The position numbers and the translations under genes are program-made. This document shows, one piece after another, positions 31,653 through 42,727 of a stretch of 64,000 nt of DNA. The notes under the pieces were generated by a model. It was given only the letters and a program-made list of their open reading frames with translations, ran no database searches and was not told the origin of the DNA. Location: contig JAHLMK010000009.1 of NCBI GenBank assembly GCA_019915135.1, forward strand, positions 1,612,001 through 1,676,000, written 5' to 3'. The stretch is from Strobilurus pachycystidiatus. Taxonomy: Eukaryota; Basidiomycota; Agaricomycetes; Agaricales; Physalacriaceae. Positions within the stretch are counted from its first letter, which is position 1, and the number at the start of each line of letters is the position of its first letter.

Positions 31653-32336
31653 TGTCGTCGTCGTCGTTGAAAGCCTGCATCGAAGTGTGACGTGCCACTC
31701 AACTCTACTTATCTCAACGTCCACCCGGTGAGAGCGAAGCACTGGCCCGAGATGAAGGTGTGGTGATCTTACGTACCTGCCGTAAGTTCGGTCTCGTGTC
31801 TCTAAAGACCGTTAGATCATCAGGTCAGACTGGCAGCCACTGGCAATAGGAAGTATGGCGCGCACCGACCACTATTGGCAGTATCATTGGGACGATGCCG
31901 ACCAAGCTGAACCGTCGGTGTCCTTTGCTTAGCAAATGAGTAGAAAATCCATCATATGAAAGAGTGGGAAGGTCCGGTCGACGTATCTGCGCAGGTAGCG
32001 CGCCTACGCAGACAATGATAAGCGCCTTCGAATGAAATAGTATTCTGGGGACAGTTTGCCTCGCCACAGACTTCCCACACACCTGTCAGTGGATGTGATC
32101 AGGCGACGTGCAAACGAAAGATCGATTAGAGGCAGACATATGCAAAGAGGGTTCCACCCCACTCCCATCGATGGCAGTGCGGTGCGATGCGAAAAGTGGC
32201 AGTGTACAAATGTGTGGCTGCGCTTGCATGTGGCTGTGTACGCTGCCTCAATGCCGTGTCTCTACTTATAAATACCTTCGAAGAGGTCTCAGGTGTCCAT
32301 TCTATTATCCAATTCCAGACCCATATCTTCCTTGTC
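31653..32336. promoter_or_regulatory. Shared upstream region of two divergent genes
   Basis: This is the space between the membrane protein (-) and the HIT gene (+). A TTATAAATA box at 32266-32274 lies 63 bases before the HIT start codon. No other feature is recognised. Confidence 0.5.
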
Positions 32337-33341
32337 ATGACTCCACCACCGCTTGCCCTTTTGCTTCAGGATCCGCAATACACCGACCGCAAGACACGCT
32401 ACATCGAAAGTCGCAAGGCTTTTGTGGCGGACCCTACAGCGCAAAGCGATTTGACAGCCTACAATTGCCGCGACAATACTCATGTCTACACAGCACTGTT
32501 TGTCTGCTCGCGCCCCCTGGGTCTCCTCGATGTAACATCTGCGTAGGCCTGGTCTTGTACCGAAAAGTATCGTTGGGAAGATACTTTCTCAGGACGAACC
32601 GCCGTATACTCCGTCAGATTCATTCTTCACAGTAAGATGCCCTTCCCAGTTGTCCTATCCCAACGCTCAGTGTCTACAGGACTTTGCACTGCGTCATCCG
32701 AGCGACGTCTTATCATCAAGTCAAGAATCGCTCATTATTGGGAACAAAGCCAGTCCCGACGTGCGACAATACGCGCCACAATGGGATCCCGAGCAGGTGG
32801 ATCTGTCGAAAGCTGCGGGCATGGCGTACTTCCATTTCATGGTCATACCCAAACAGAAAGGTAGTTGCGCCTTCTGTTCTGCTAACTTGAAACCAACGAC
32901 TTACCGGTGACAGTATACAACATCGTCTCTTTAACGGACCACGCTATCATCGATGAAATGATTTCACACTTCAAGGATTTCTGGGCCGAACCTGGGGCAG
33001 CTCAGAAGTGTATCGACAAGATCAATCGAACCATCAACGAGCGAGCTGAACAGGTTCTGGGGCATCTGGATCCGGAGCAGAGCTTGCTATTTGAAGAGGT
33101 CATGAGAGACGTACGCAGATACGCGGAGGAGTCCTCCGTGCACCTGAGGACGCTTAAGGCTCAGGATTTCCTGTTTGCATTCCATGCTATGCCCGATGCA
33201 AGCGTGGGGCATCTTCATATGCACATTCTGCCTTTGGGCGAGAGTTTGAGGCAGTTCAGCACCGATGTGCACGATAACAAGACAATTCCGGCACGCGCAG
33301 TTATTGAGGTTCTAGAGGCGGAAAGGGAGCGTGATGGATAG
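32337..33341 (+). CDS. Histidine-triad (HIT) family protein
   Basis: The three-exon model is 32337-32497, 32547-32860 and 32914-33341, totalling 300 residues with GT-AG introns of 49 and 53 bases. HIT proteins are nucleotide-binding hydrolases or transferases acting on nucleotide phosphoesters. The C-terminal half has HFMVIPKQK (residues about 150-158) and the triad GHLHMHILPLG near residue 266, the His-x-His-x-His core needed for catalysis. The N-terminal half (DPQYTDRKTRYIESRKAFV, SKAAGMAYFHF) is characteristic of a fungal HIT-like subfamily whose substrate is not known. The alternative reading that ends at the TAG at 32544 is rejected because splicing out 32498-32546 joins the conserved parts in frame. 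A TATA box lies 63 bases upstream. Confidence 0.85.
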
Positions 33342-33652
33342 CGCGTGTCACCTCATTCAGCTGGTGGCCTAACTATCTCAAGCAACATATCATAAGCCTC
33401 TCAAGATTTCATACTAATAGTGTACATACAATATTTTCTCCGTACAAAGTTCGTACTGTTCAATGTACTTGTCAAATTCAATTCGCATCTCATCTGTGCC
33501 GGCATGAGTTGACGAATTCAGGATGCTCATGCAACTAGGAAAAACGCTCGTGCATTGTGAAATTAGTCATTCAGTAGTAAGATACCATGTAGAAGACAAC
33601 AAGCCCCGTTTCTCAACATTGTATTACGAACCCTTCACCTTTCCTCGACCGC

Positions 33653-35014
33653 TCAAGCAGTATTGTCCCCATGGGTCAACGTCTCCCATCCCACAAACAG
33701 GTAATTCGTTCCAGCAGGCCTCTGACTCAACGTCAGCGCCTGTGTGTTCGTCATCGCGTTCCCCAGCCGGTTATGCAGCGCGTTGTACCCCACCTCCGTG
33801 ATAGGTCCTAGTCCCAGCACGAGTGACTTTCCAGGACACAACCATGACGGCTGCGCCGTACCAACTTGATACGTCGAGTGGAAGCCAAGTCCGTAGCGTA
33901 GCCGCGTGCCGATGTCGCCGCTGTATAGGTCTGTGCCTTGAATGCGTGAGGTTTCGGCGATGTGGGATATGGAGGAGAGGCCGTATCCTTGATTTGAGTC
34001 AATAACCGGATGGTATGAATGACAGAAGGAAGGCATACCGGTATGCACAAAATCTCGACACGTCTCCTGCGCGATCCCATTCGCCTGGAACGTCGACTGT
34101 CCTTGCCAGTAGCTGATAATCGAAGACGAAGTCGATCCACTCCCTGGGGCGGTCTTCGGCAGAGACCCATCCGACAAGAGGTAGATATATCCCGGCACGC
34201 GAACCATGAACTTTGACATCGCCGTATCATAGCTGGACTTGTCCTCCAGAAACACCGCGATCCCTAGGGCCGCTTCTAACATCACTATAATGCGTATCAC
34301 CGTGATTAGCGTCGATCACTAGAGTCGGGGGTTGTACTCGTACTCACCCAACTCCCAGTTGCCATTACTCGAGGACCCTTGTATGACCACCGGTAAGTAC
34401 ACGTTCTTCAACATGTTGCTAAACGCCGTCACGTCCGCCGACGCCCATCCGGTGTACGTGTACCTGATAATCTCAGCCGCACGCGCCCACGACGCGCCCG
34501 CCCATCCTGTCTGCAGAGGCGCGTTCGAGTTCGTGTGGGACTTGATCGTCTTGGCCCAGGCGTTCATGTACGAGATGGCTTTGGTGGCGTATGTCGAGGA
34601 TCCGGAGATATAGTACGCGAGGGACATGGCGTACGCAGCTAGGGCGTCTTGTCGCTCGTCTGTACAGCCGATGTTAGGCGTTGATGTCGGCCCACATTCG
34701 ACGGTGGCGGTGGGTGTGGGTGTGCGCGTGAGGCTGCCGAGTGAGGACGAAAGCATGTTGGAGTAGGCGGATGACCATGGCTACATGAGATAATGCATAA
34801 GTATCGGTGTGTAGTCGCGTACTGGAAAGGAACGCACCTCAGCACCAGCGTTGACTTTTGCCTTGATGAAATCCAGCTGCGCCTTATTAATGAGCACTCC
34901 GGGGTGAGTGAACGTAGAAGGTGCGCGAGGGATGAGTGTGGCGTTGTGGTGCTCCGTCGGGATCGCCATCGCGACGCTTGCCAAGAGGCTCAGAAGAACA
35001 TTAACGAACAACAT
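33653..35014 (-). CDS. Secreted alginate-lyase-like polysaccharide lyase, copy 1
   Basis: The four-exon model is 35014-34838, 34780-34348, 34284-34039 and 33987-33653, totalling 396 residues. A signal peptide (MLFVNVLLSLLASVAMAIPT) is followed by FTHPGVLINKAQLDFIKAKV, which is typical of the alginate-lyase-like (alpha/alpha toroid) family of fungi. Conserved stretches are ERQDALAAYAMSLAYYISG, MNAWAKTIKSH, LQTGWAGASWARAAEIIRYTY, SNGNWELG and DLYSGDIGTRLRYGLGFHST. The substrate is unknown; fungal members may act on uronate-containing polymers. A TATAAAA box (minus strand, 35063-35057) lies about 45 bases upstream. It is a close paralogue of the gene at 38435-39829, with the same intron positions, in the opposite orientation and separated from it by COA1. 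Confidence 0.88.
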
Positions 35015-35253
35015 AGCAGGAATGTTGATGTCCTTTGGATCCGATCCAAGGTCGACTTTTATACCTCCCAACCGAGTCCGCCACCATATGATCAAGCGCT
35101 AGTGTCGTGAGCCTTCCCCATTCCACTAATCCTCCGGATCGAGTCCGAAGGACCATGTTCCAGCCGTCATGAGTTGCCGGCACGCCTCAGTCAGAGTCTC
35201 GTGTGGTCAAGAAGACCACATGCGTGTCTGGCGCCGCATGTTAGTTTTTGGTG

Positions 35254-35673
35254 TCAAGGAACGAAACAAACAGGCACCATATGTCTCGCCGCACTCAGCG
35301 GGGTCGGGCGGACAACTGGAACCGTACCTAACCAATCATCAATATAGTTGTAGCGGCGGCAGAGGAAGACGAACGATGCAAGTACGGCAATGAGCACGAG
35401 GATGGCAGATATCGTGACGACCTGGAGCCCAGATTGGAGCGCTTGGCCGTGATGGCGGGGTATACTTGCACCGGCATGATGAGACGAGAGGGAGCGCCCA
35501 TAAAGCGCTTTGAAATTCTGGACATGGCCATCTCGGTGCTTCAAGTTGCATGATGTGGTTTCGAGGTGGCAAGTAAGCGCATCCCAAGAGAATTTCTCAG
35601 CCTGGAACTCTCGAGTTTCGAATACTAGGGCGAAGTTGTCAACGATGACCCCGGAATAAAGGGAAGAAGGCAC
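35254..35673 (-). CDS. Possible small membrane protein (uncertain model)
   Basis: This minus-strand ORF of up to 139 codons contains one clear hydrophobic span, VVTISAILVLIAVLASFVFLC, followed by RRYNYIDDW. The sequence after it has a GTACGG donor-like site, so the last coding part could be spliced differently. No family was recognised and the start is not fixed. It could also be a chance ORF in the spacer between the lyase gene and COA1. Confidence 0.25.
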   Translation of the reverse strand: MPSSLYSGVIVDNFALVFETREFQAEKFSWDALTCHLETTSCNLKHRDGHVQNFKALYGRSLSSHHAGASIPRHHGQALQSGLQVVTISAILVLIAVLASFVFLCRRYNYIDDWLGTVPVVRPTPLSAARHMVPVCFVP

Positions 35674-36097
35674 TTAATGCTTCCGTATGTCATGTCAAGA
35701 GACCATACTGTAATCCGGTGATAAACGAGTTAAACATAGAAAGCTTCCCTCCGTTGGAGATATGAAGACGAAGAACAGCTTCGTCCATGAGGAATACAAG
35801 CTAAATTTACGCACGAAGCAAGGGATGCACTGCCGTTGGAGTAACGAGAAGAGGTAGTCATTACACCATTTGAGAGTGTACGACCCTTAAACCTTTTATA
35901 AACCGTCAGTGTCGTACTTTCCTTGGTTGGGATGATTCCTACCGACTGGGATGGACTAAGCAAAGCGTCACCGTACCTCGCCTGCTGATGATTTTGGGCT
36001 AACTGGACACTATGTTAGTTCACCAAGCCATCACACAAACTTGCGGGTTATATCCCACCGCGGGGACTCGCGACCCTCTTTTCTTCCTTCCTTCCCC

Positions 36098-36500
36098 TTC
36101 GCAAATCCGTCGATCGATGGCGTGCCATACCACGGTGAGAATAGGGCGTTTCTTCCGCTAGCGCTAAGTCGGCTCCTCGACGATAGGTATAACAATAACG
36201 ACTTCCTTCCCCGAGGCGGAAAACTTTGCAATGTCCTTTTCTTGCAGCGATGCTTCTATCCGACTGGTGATGCTTGCACAGAAGTCAATTCCTGTACGCG
36301 TGATGTGTGGGAGGGGAACTTGTACAACCCAAGTCGAACTAACCGGACGATTCAGTTACGTGGCACCGTAATCTGAAAACCTGTAGGCGGACATACCGTA
36401 GCTCGTCCCGTCGCAAATCCGTCGATCATGCCGTACAGGACTTCGTTGACAGAGCTAGTCCTTGCGCTAGCGCTAGCGTTCTCCTCTAGAATACGTGTAC
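36098..36500. repeat. Diverged direct repeat
   Basis: CGCAAATCCGTCGATC occurs at about 36098 and again at about 36413. Each is followed, about 40-55 bases later, by a CGCTAGCGCTA block. Together these suggest an old tandem duplication of roughly 315 bases. No gene is seen here. Confidence 0.4.
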
Positions 36501-36671
36501 CGTCTTCGCCGACTACACGCGCAACACCAGAGGCAACCAGCGCTCATTCTAGCGACGCGAAAATCACTTCCAATTTGAGGACGGTTTGGGTTCTGGATGT
36601 TTGCGTTCATGCTTTGCTCATTAGTGAATGGCCTTGAGATGATGTCCACTAGAAAGTCATATTGTTCTTCA

Positions 36672-37604
36672 TTACGCGCTCGCAGGATCCACATTAATGA
36701 CAGTGCCGTCATCGGCTATTATCTTGAATCGTACTGGGATGGCATTAGAGGAAGTAAGGCAGTCAAGCAAGTGAGGACACACGTATATCGAACGGCAACC
36801 CTTTGTCCCTTCTCACACTCGTAAAGTACAGCGTCCCACTTCCTTTGGTACCCTTGATCCTGTAGCTCACGTCGACATTGCCTTGCATCATGTTGATCTG
36901 CGGCGTATACGCGTCAACAACTCCAGCCTTAACAGCGTGACGACTTGCTCACCGAGCCAATGATCCTCGGATCGCCATTCAACCACCACTCGGCCTGAGG
37001 TCGGATCGCTTCGCCTAGCACTTCCTTGACCGCCGCGTCCCCCCTGACAGTCCGGAGCGTCTGGCGCACTACGGACGAGGATATTTTTTCCTGGTTGGTG
37101 ACGTAGATGTAAAACGCAACCCAACCCGCGACACCAACGATGGAGAATGCGAGGATGGCGGGCCAGCGGCGCTAAGGGATGTCGTCAGACTGGTTGGCGG
37201 AGCCGAGAAAGACGCATAAAAGGGCGGGAAAGCAGAGCATGGGTGATAACGGGGAGTCGTAGGTGGTGAAGGGGGCAATTGCAATGATGGCAAGGAGAAA
37301 GACGCACCTCAAGTTTGGGCAAGTCTCTCATCTGGTACGGTCTTGGCTTTGATGTATCCGAGTACGTCGTTACGCGGGGCGGCTTGCTTGGAGGTGGCTG
37401 TCGTGGCGGCGGAAATGTTGTTGCATACCCTCGTCGTTGGTGTGGGTGCTGAATGCATTCTGTCTGCTTTCCCAGTCCGAGTCTGACCGTTGGATGCGGA
37501 AGTTTCGGGAGAGCCGATGAGGAAAAAGGCGCAGCCAAAGCTGGCATGCGCTTCTGGGCAACAGAGCGGCTCGAAGCCGCTAGATGTCGACCGAGCGTAT
37601 TCAT
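36672..37604 (-). CDS. COA1: Mitochondrial cytochrome c oxidase assembly factor Coa1-like
   Basis: The four-exon model is 37604-37308, 37171-36953, 36897-36783 and 36733-36672, totalling 230 residues. Coa1 is a mitochondrial inner-membrane protein that helps assemble complex IV. The N-terminus is rich in Arg, Ser and Ala with no acidic start (MNTLGRHLAASSRSVAQKR), as expected of a mitochondrial presequence. One membrane span (AILAFSIVGVAGWVAFYIYV) follows a basic RRWP. The Coa1 domain then shows VVRQTLRTVRGDAAVKEVLG, MMQGNVDVSYRIKGTKGSGTLYF and a C-terminal FKIIADDGTVI strand pattern. The sequence upstream of the ATG at 37604 is open but not conserved-looking. The gene sits between the two inverted lyase copies and is unrelated to them in function. 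Confidence 0.85.
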
Positions 37605-38434
37605 CGTCGTCGTAGTCGAGACCGAAACAGGAAATGGGCGGGTCTCGGTCGCTTTGCCCGATCGCGTGGCACTGGACCGGTCCGGGATGTCACAATAGCC
37701 GTGCCGCGCTTGGTGGCGTCTCTTCGACCTAAACACCTTCGCAGTATTGACAGGAACTTGTCGTGCGTCGTCCTTCACTATCTCACATCGACTAACGACT
37801 CTCTCGCAGCCTTCAACCCTCGTCGCTCTCTCTGAACGCGCAGTTTGAGAGAACGTCACCCAATGATGGCGACTCTGAGTCGAACTTATCGCGCGTAGAA
37901 AGCCTAGTATGGATCATACTACTTGCTCGCGGCATTACAGTATGGATGCCAACTAATTCCTAACCATTCTTCACTGGCCGCTGTAAATCCGGTAAAATTA
38001 GGAAATCCAGATGGCGTCCTTCGGCAGTCCAACACAATGATCAATATCATCGACTGTCTATTCTCGAGCGCCTTCTACATGTGCGCTCCATGTTTCCAGG
38101 ACGGATCCCGTGTACCACCGCATTACCAAGTCTGGCCGCGCCTGCATATTCCGTATTTCTCGGACCAATGGGCGGTGATTGTTTACTGGCTTGGCGTTGG
38201 TGTTCAATTCCTTATTAGATGTTTTCCGTCACGGTCAAAGATTTGCGCCGGTGCTGCACAGGGACTCAATTTAAACAGTGGCACTCTTGGTGCTTGCCCC
38301 GTGAAACCACACGTCTGTGTCGACAACGTCAGGACCGACACAGGAGGTCGCCGCCCGATGTGTCTGCTTCAATGTCATTCCTGCAGAAGGTATAAGAATG
38401 GTAGATGATTAGATCGATGCGAACCTAGCCAACG
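37605..38434. other. Intergenic between COA1 and lyase copy 2
   Basis: A GGTATAAG box near 38388, 45 bases before the ATG at 38435, matches the spacing of the TATA box of lyase copy 1. Nothing else is recognised in the 830 bases. Confidence 0.4.
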
Positions 38435-39829
38435 ATGCTTTTCTATCATATCCTCTTTAGCTTCCTCACTTTTGGTGTTCTAGTGTGTGCTGACTCCATC
38501 CAGATCCCGATGAGCCTCAACGTGACGGAGGGCGCGTACGCGCCACCCGCCTTCGCTCATCCTGGAGTGCTCGTGTCTCGTGCTCAGCTCGACTTTGTCA
38601 AGGGGAAAGTCCAGGCTGGTGCAGAGGTAATGCCATCCATTTATGCTCACATACATACTAACAGCCTCCATTTCCCAGCCTTGGTCATCCGCGTACAAAT
38701 CCATGCTTTCCTCGTCTTCCCCTCTCGGCAGCCTCACGCGCAACCCAACCCCAACAACGACTGTCGAATGCGGACCCACATCAACACCCAACCACGGCTG
38801 CACAGACGAGCGCCAAGACGCCTTGGCGGCCTACGCTATGGCCCTGGCGTACTACATCTCCGGCTCGGCGAAGTATGCGGAGAAAGCTATTGCGTACATG
38901 AACGCCTGGGCGAAGACGATCAAAAACCACACGAACGCGAACGCGCCACTGCAGACTGGGTGGGCGGGCGCGTCTTGGGCGCGTGCGGCGGAGATCATCA
39001 AGCATACGTACAGTGGTTGGGCCGCGGCGGACGTGACGGCTTTTAGTACGATGTTGAGAAACGTCTATTTGCCGGTGGTCATCAAGGGATCACAGAGTAA
39101 TGGAAACTGGGAACTTGGTGAGGGAGCTCTCGTCTTACTGAGGATTGAAGTTGAACTGATAATGTCGACGACCATAGTAATGCTAGAAGCAGCCATAGGC
39201 ATCGCAGTATTTCTCGACGACAAGGCCAGCTATGACATCGCGATGACCAAGTTCATGGGACGCGTACCGGCCTACATATACCTCACGAGCGACGGGCCAC
39301 TCCCCAAGGTCGCACCAGGAAGTGGCCTGACAACAGCAACGCAGATCCGTAACTACTGGCAAGGCCAGCCGACGTTCCAGGCAGACGGTCTGGCGCAGGA
39401 GACGTGTAGAGACTTTACGCATACCGGTCAGTTCCAGCTCTCTTGTCGCAGCTAATTACCTTCTCCGTGTACTTATCCGAGCTCCATGCAGGATACGGCC
39501 TCTCCTCCATCTCGCACATCGCCGAAACCTCCCGCATTCAAGGTACTGACCTCTATCCAGGCGACGTCGGCACGCGCCTGCGCTACGGGCTAGGTTTCCA
39601 CTCCACGTACCAAGTTGGTGCCGCCAGTAAGCCAGCCTGGTTATGCCCAGGAAAGAACCTGAACTTGGGTATGGGACCGGTTACGGAGGTGGGGTACAAC
39701 GCTATGCACGGGAGGTTGGGGTATGCGATGGCGAACACGGAGGCGTTGACAATGAAGCAAAGACCGGCGGGGACGAATTATCTATTCGTGGGGTGGGAGA
39801 CGTTAACTCATGCGGGTAATCCGGCCTGA
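38435..39829 (+). CDS. Secreted alginate-lyase-like polysaccharide lyase, copy 2
   Basis: The four-exon model is 38435-38626, 38679-39117, 39178-39426 and 39492-39829, totalling 405 residues. The introns interrupt the protein at the same places as in copy 1 (after AGAE, within WELG/V and within HTG/Y). The signal peptide is MLFYHILFSFLTFGVLVCADS. The mature part starts FAHPGVLVSRAQLDFVKGKV and carries ERQDALAAYAMALAYYISG, LQTGWAGASWARAAEIIKHTY, SNGNWELG and GTRLRYGLGFHSTYQVGA. The two proteins are very similar over the whole chain, and differ most in the signal peptide and in exon 3. It is likely secreted and acts on an uronate polymer; the substrate is not shown by the sequence. Confidence 0.88.
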
Positions 39830-40122
39830 TAGTCTCTGAACGACTCGGAAAGAATGCAAAGTTTCTGGTTCTTTCTGTAAATTACAACTTCTCGCATCTT
39901 CCGCTTCGTGTACATTTGGATGTTGATGTCTGGTATGTTACACATGGTTGTCGTCTTCTTCAATGAAAAAAGAAGGTCGAAGAACAAGGTACATGAGATA
40001 TCATCCACCGTACGGCGTACATATTGAGTAGATGCAATGCATCAGCTGGTATAGATGTATCATTTTTTTGTTGTACAGTAGAACCAGAAAAAGGAAAGAG
40101 TGTATTCATCAACGCTTCGAGG

Positions 40123-41861
40123 TCATACCACATGCGTCTTGTCATCTTGAGGGGGTTCCTCATCATTGTTTTGCCGTGGGGCTTTATTGTCGCCTTCCTC
40201 GCCAGCGGAAGAACGCGTGAAGTCCTGTTCAATGATATCAGTCTTCCATTCATCACGCGCAGGAGAGCAAGATCGTACCTTCATCACGAACACTTCAGGA
40301 TCGCGATCTGATACCACATCAGTCGTTCTCGATATCTGTACGCCGCGAGGTGTGACTTTCGGAGCTCCTGATCGCCTTGTGTTCACTGGTATTTCATCGC
40401 TATCACCCCAGAATGCGCTCGGAGCGAGATTCGTTGACGGGACTGAAAGCGTGTTCCCTCCCATGTACATGGAATGCTCCCGAAAGACCGGAGCACGGGC
40501 GTTAAGCGTCGCCATCAAGACGTTAGAGTACCTGTGGATGAGATGTGGAGATGAATAAGGAATGCCGACCCAGACGGAAGACATACAATTTCCCGAGCAC
40601 TAGGAACCTATCACATCGGAGTGATTCCGTCAGATGTAAGAAGGCAAATCATGGCAGATCTGGACATACATGATGAAATGGAAGTTGTATTGTCTGCAGG
40701 AGAGCCACAGGATGAGCTCGAGGAGTGCACCGGCTGTGGTCACCGCGCCGGTCTCGATGGTGAACCTGATCAGTCTGCTAATCATGCTGGTCGTGTGTTG
40801 AAAGTTGCTGTTCGCCTTTCTGCGTGAAAGCTACGAGAAGTTGTCGGAGGATAAACAGGGAGTGATTCGGGAAGCCCACTATGTAGACCAGAGAGGCCGT
40901 TATTAAGACATCGCATGCTGCACTTCCAGACAGCCAAGCCTAGTACGGTTTGAATTGAATATATACGGAAGGTGCGGATGTAGGCAGACTCGGGACATAC
41001 ACTAATTTCCGGGGACAGCGCGAACAAATCATCGAAGCCAGCGCCACGGATGAACACCTCCAGGGAAATCAGATATACGGAGACTTGGTACAGCATATTA
41101 GGTGCTCACTGTGATACTGAAGTAGAACGCAAACGCCATGCTCATCAGCGATACCTGGTCAGACGTGAGCGAGTGAGAAAAGCCATGTCAGTATGATACT
41201 AGGACGTACGCATTGAATCAGGACTGGCAACCAAATTGTTTTCGTCAGCCTGTAGATGCGCCAGACGTAGAAGCTCTGTGCCATTACAGCGACTGTCGCG
41301 TACGTGGTTTCAGCGTACAGCTGAAGTATTGAGGAGACAGTACTCACGGAGTGAATTTAGCTCTGCCAGTGGTTTCCATGACCAATCTATGTATTCGAGA
41401 GTTGTGAGATCGCCCCAGCCTGGGCCATACGCATTCCAAGCGCCGATATTCATGAAGACAGTAAACACTGTTTCGACCACGAACATACTCCACACTAAAT
41501 CCGCGTTATCCACAAAATTTCCGGCTGTCTGGCGGAAGTCACTCACCGAAAACCTTCAGGCCGCGACGGTCTTTTGGGAATGTTTCCGCGTACATGTCTG
41601 CGAAGAATCTTAGCGACGGAGTATGCTCCTAGGAGCCAATACTTACAAACTTGAACGACGAGAACCCCGTATAAGCAATAGCTCCACATATACCCCAGAA
41701 CCTAGAAAGACGCCGACTTGAGCAGTGGCGGCAGATATCGTGATGCGTTCATACCATAGGTCCGGTGCTATCAAGTCAGAATGAGATCCCAAGCGCATCA
41801 TGACAGATGGAAGTACTGACAGCAAAGCAAGATTATGACCAGGGAGTTGAACTGGGGCCAT
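40123..41861 (-). CDS. DUF6534-type multi-pass membrane protein, copy 1
   Basis: This is a many-exon gene on the minus strand, starting MAPVQLPGHNLALL at 41861. Recognisable exon pieces are VWSMFVVETVFTVFMNIGAWNAYGPGWGD, AVMAQSFYVWRIYRLTKTIWLPVLIQ, the DDLFALSPEISV end of a helix, and YSNVLMATLNARAPVF leading into a hydrophilic C-terminal tail that ends about 40123. This is the standard layout of the basidiomycete DUF6534 proteins, which have about seven membrane spans and a cytoplasmic tail. Their function is unknown. Exon borders were not all resolved, so only the outer limits are given. It is convergent with lyase copy 2 and divergent from the GMC gene at 42728. The same pair recurs at 53.9-58.8 kb. 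Confidence 0.78.
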
Positions 41862-42727
41862 GGCTCATCGTCAAGAGGATCCGAGTGGAGGGACTACGAA
41901 GGCTATATACATGCAGGGTGTCGTCCAGTTCCACGTTACGTATACGCCAGAGTATGGTTATGTACGAGAGAGCTAGTACGGCGCCGTGAATAGACATGGC
42001 GGTGAACAGCATGTTCCGAGTCCGTGTTCAACAGATTTTCCATCCCACGGCTTTAATGAAGAAGGCTTCGAGATCACGGAAGAAGAGAAGCATCACAGAT
42101 TGGATCGTCATTGGAAGGGGACAGGCGACCTGAATTTGCCGAACGTCGAGTGTGATTCACGAGGTTGCGAGGCGTACAAAGATGGATTAACGTCTATCGG
42201 CATGCTGTGATACCGTCCAAGATGGATATATAGTTGGACAGATGTGGGGATGCCGTTGTTTGAGACTGGAGAACCCTGAAAGTCCTAGTCGTTCATCGAA
42301 ACGACGGCCGGAGGTTCGCCCGGAGGCAGATGTTGCTGTTCAGGTTTTTCAATTATTCTCGGGGACCGACGGCATATACAGTCAAGAGAATGTCAATCAT
42401 GGTGCGCACTGAGGGGAGGAGCTGGGGAGGAGGAAAAGCTAAAAAGAGTTGATAAATTGATCCGGAGGACATGCCGAGTTCGAACTCCGCTTTGGAGGGC
42501 CAGGCGTTGTATTCAAGCTGCCATCATCCTGTGATGATCTACAACTTCGTTTCGTCGTATAAATGGGAGTAACCTCGCAATGTTGTCCAATGGGACGCCT
42601 GGAATCTTGCCATCCTCCCTTGCCGTGCCGTGGCGTGTTGGACTGTATTCCATCTTAGGCGTCCGAATTCTGACCCTTGCCACATTTAAACGCGCCTCTC
42701 TAACTCCCCATCTAACACCCTCCCTCC
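41862..42727. promoter_or_regulatory. Region between divergent DUF6534 and GMC genes
   Basis: A TATAAATG box at about 42557-42564 may serve the GMC gene, although it lies about 165 bases before the ATG, so a long leader or a second site is implied. No other gene is recognised. Confidence 0.35.
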
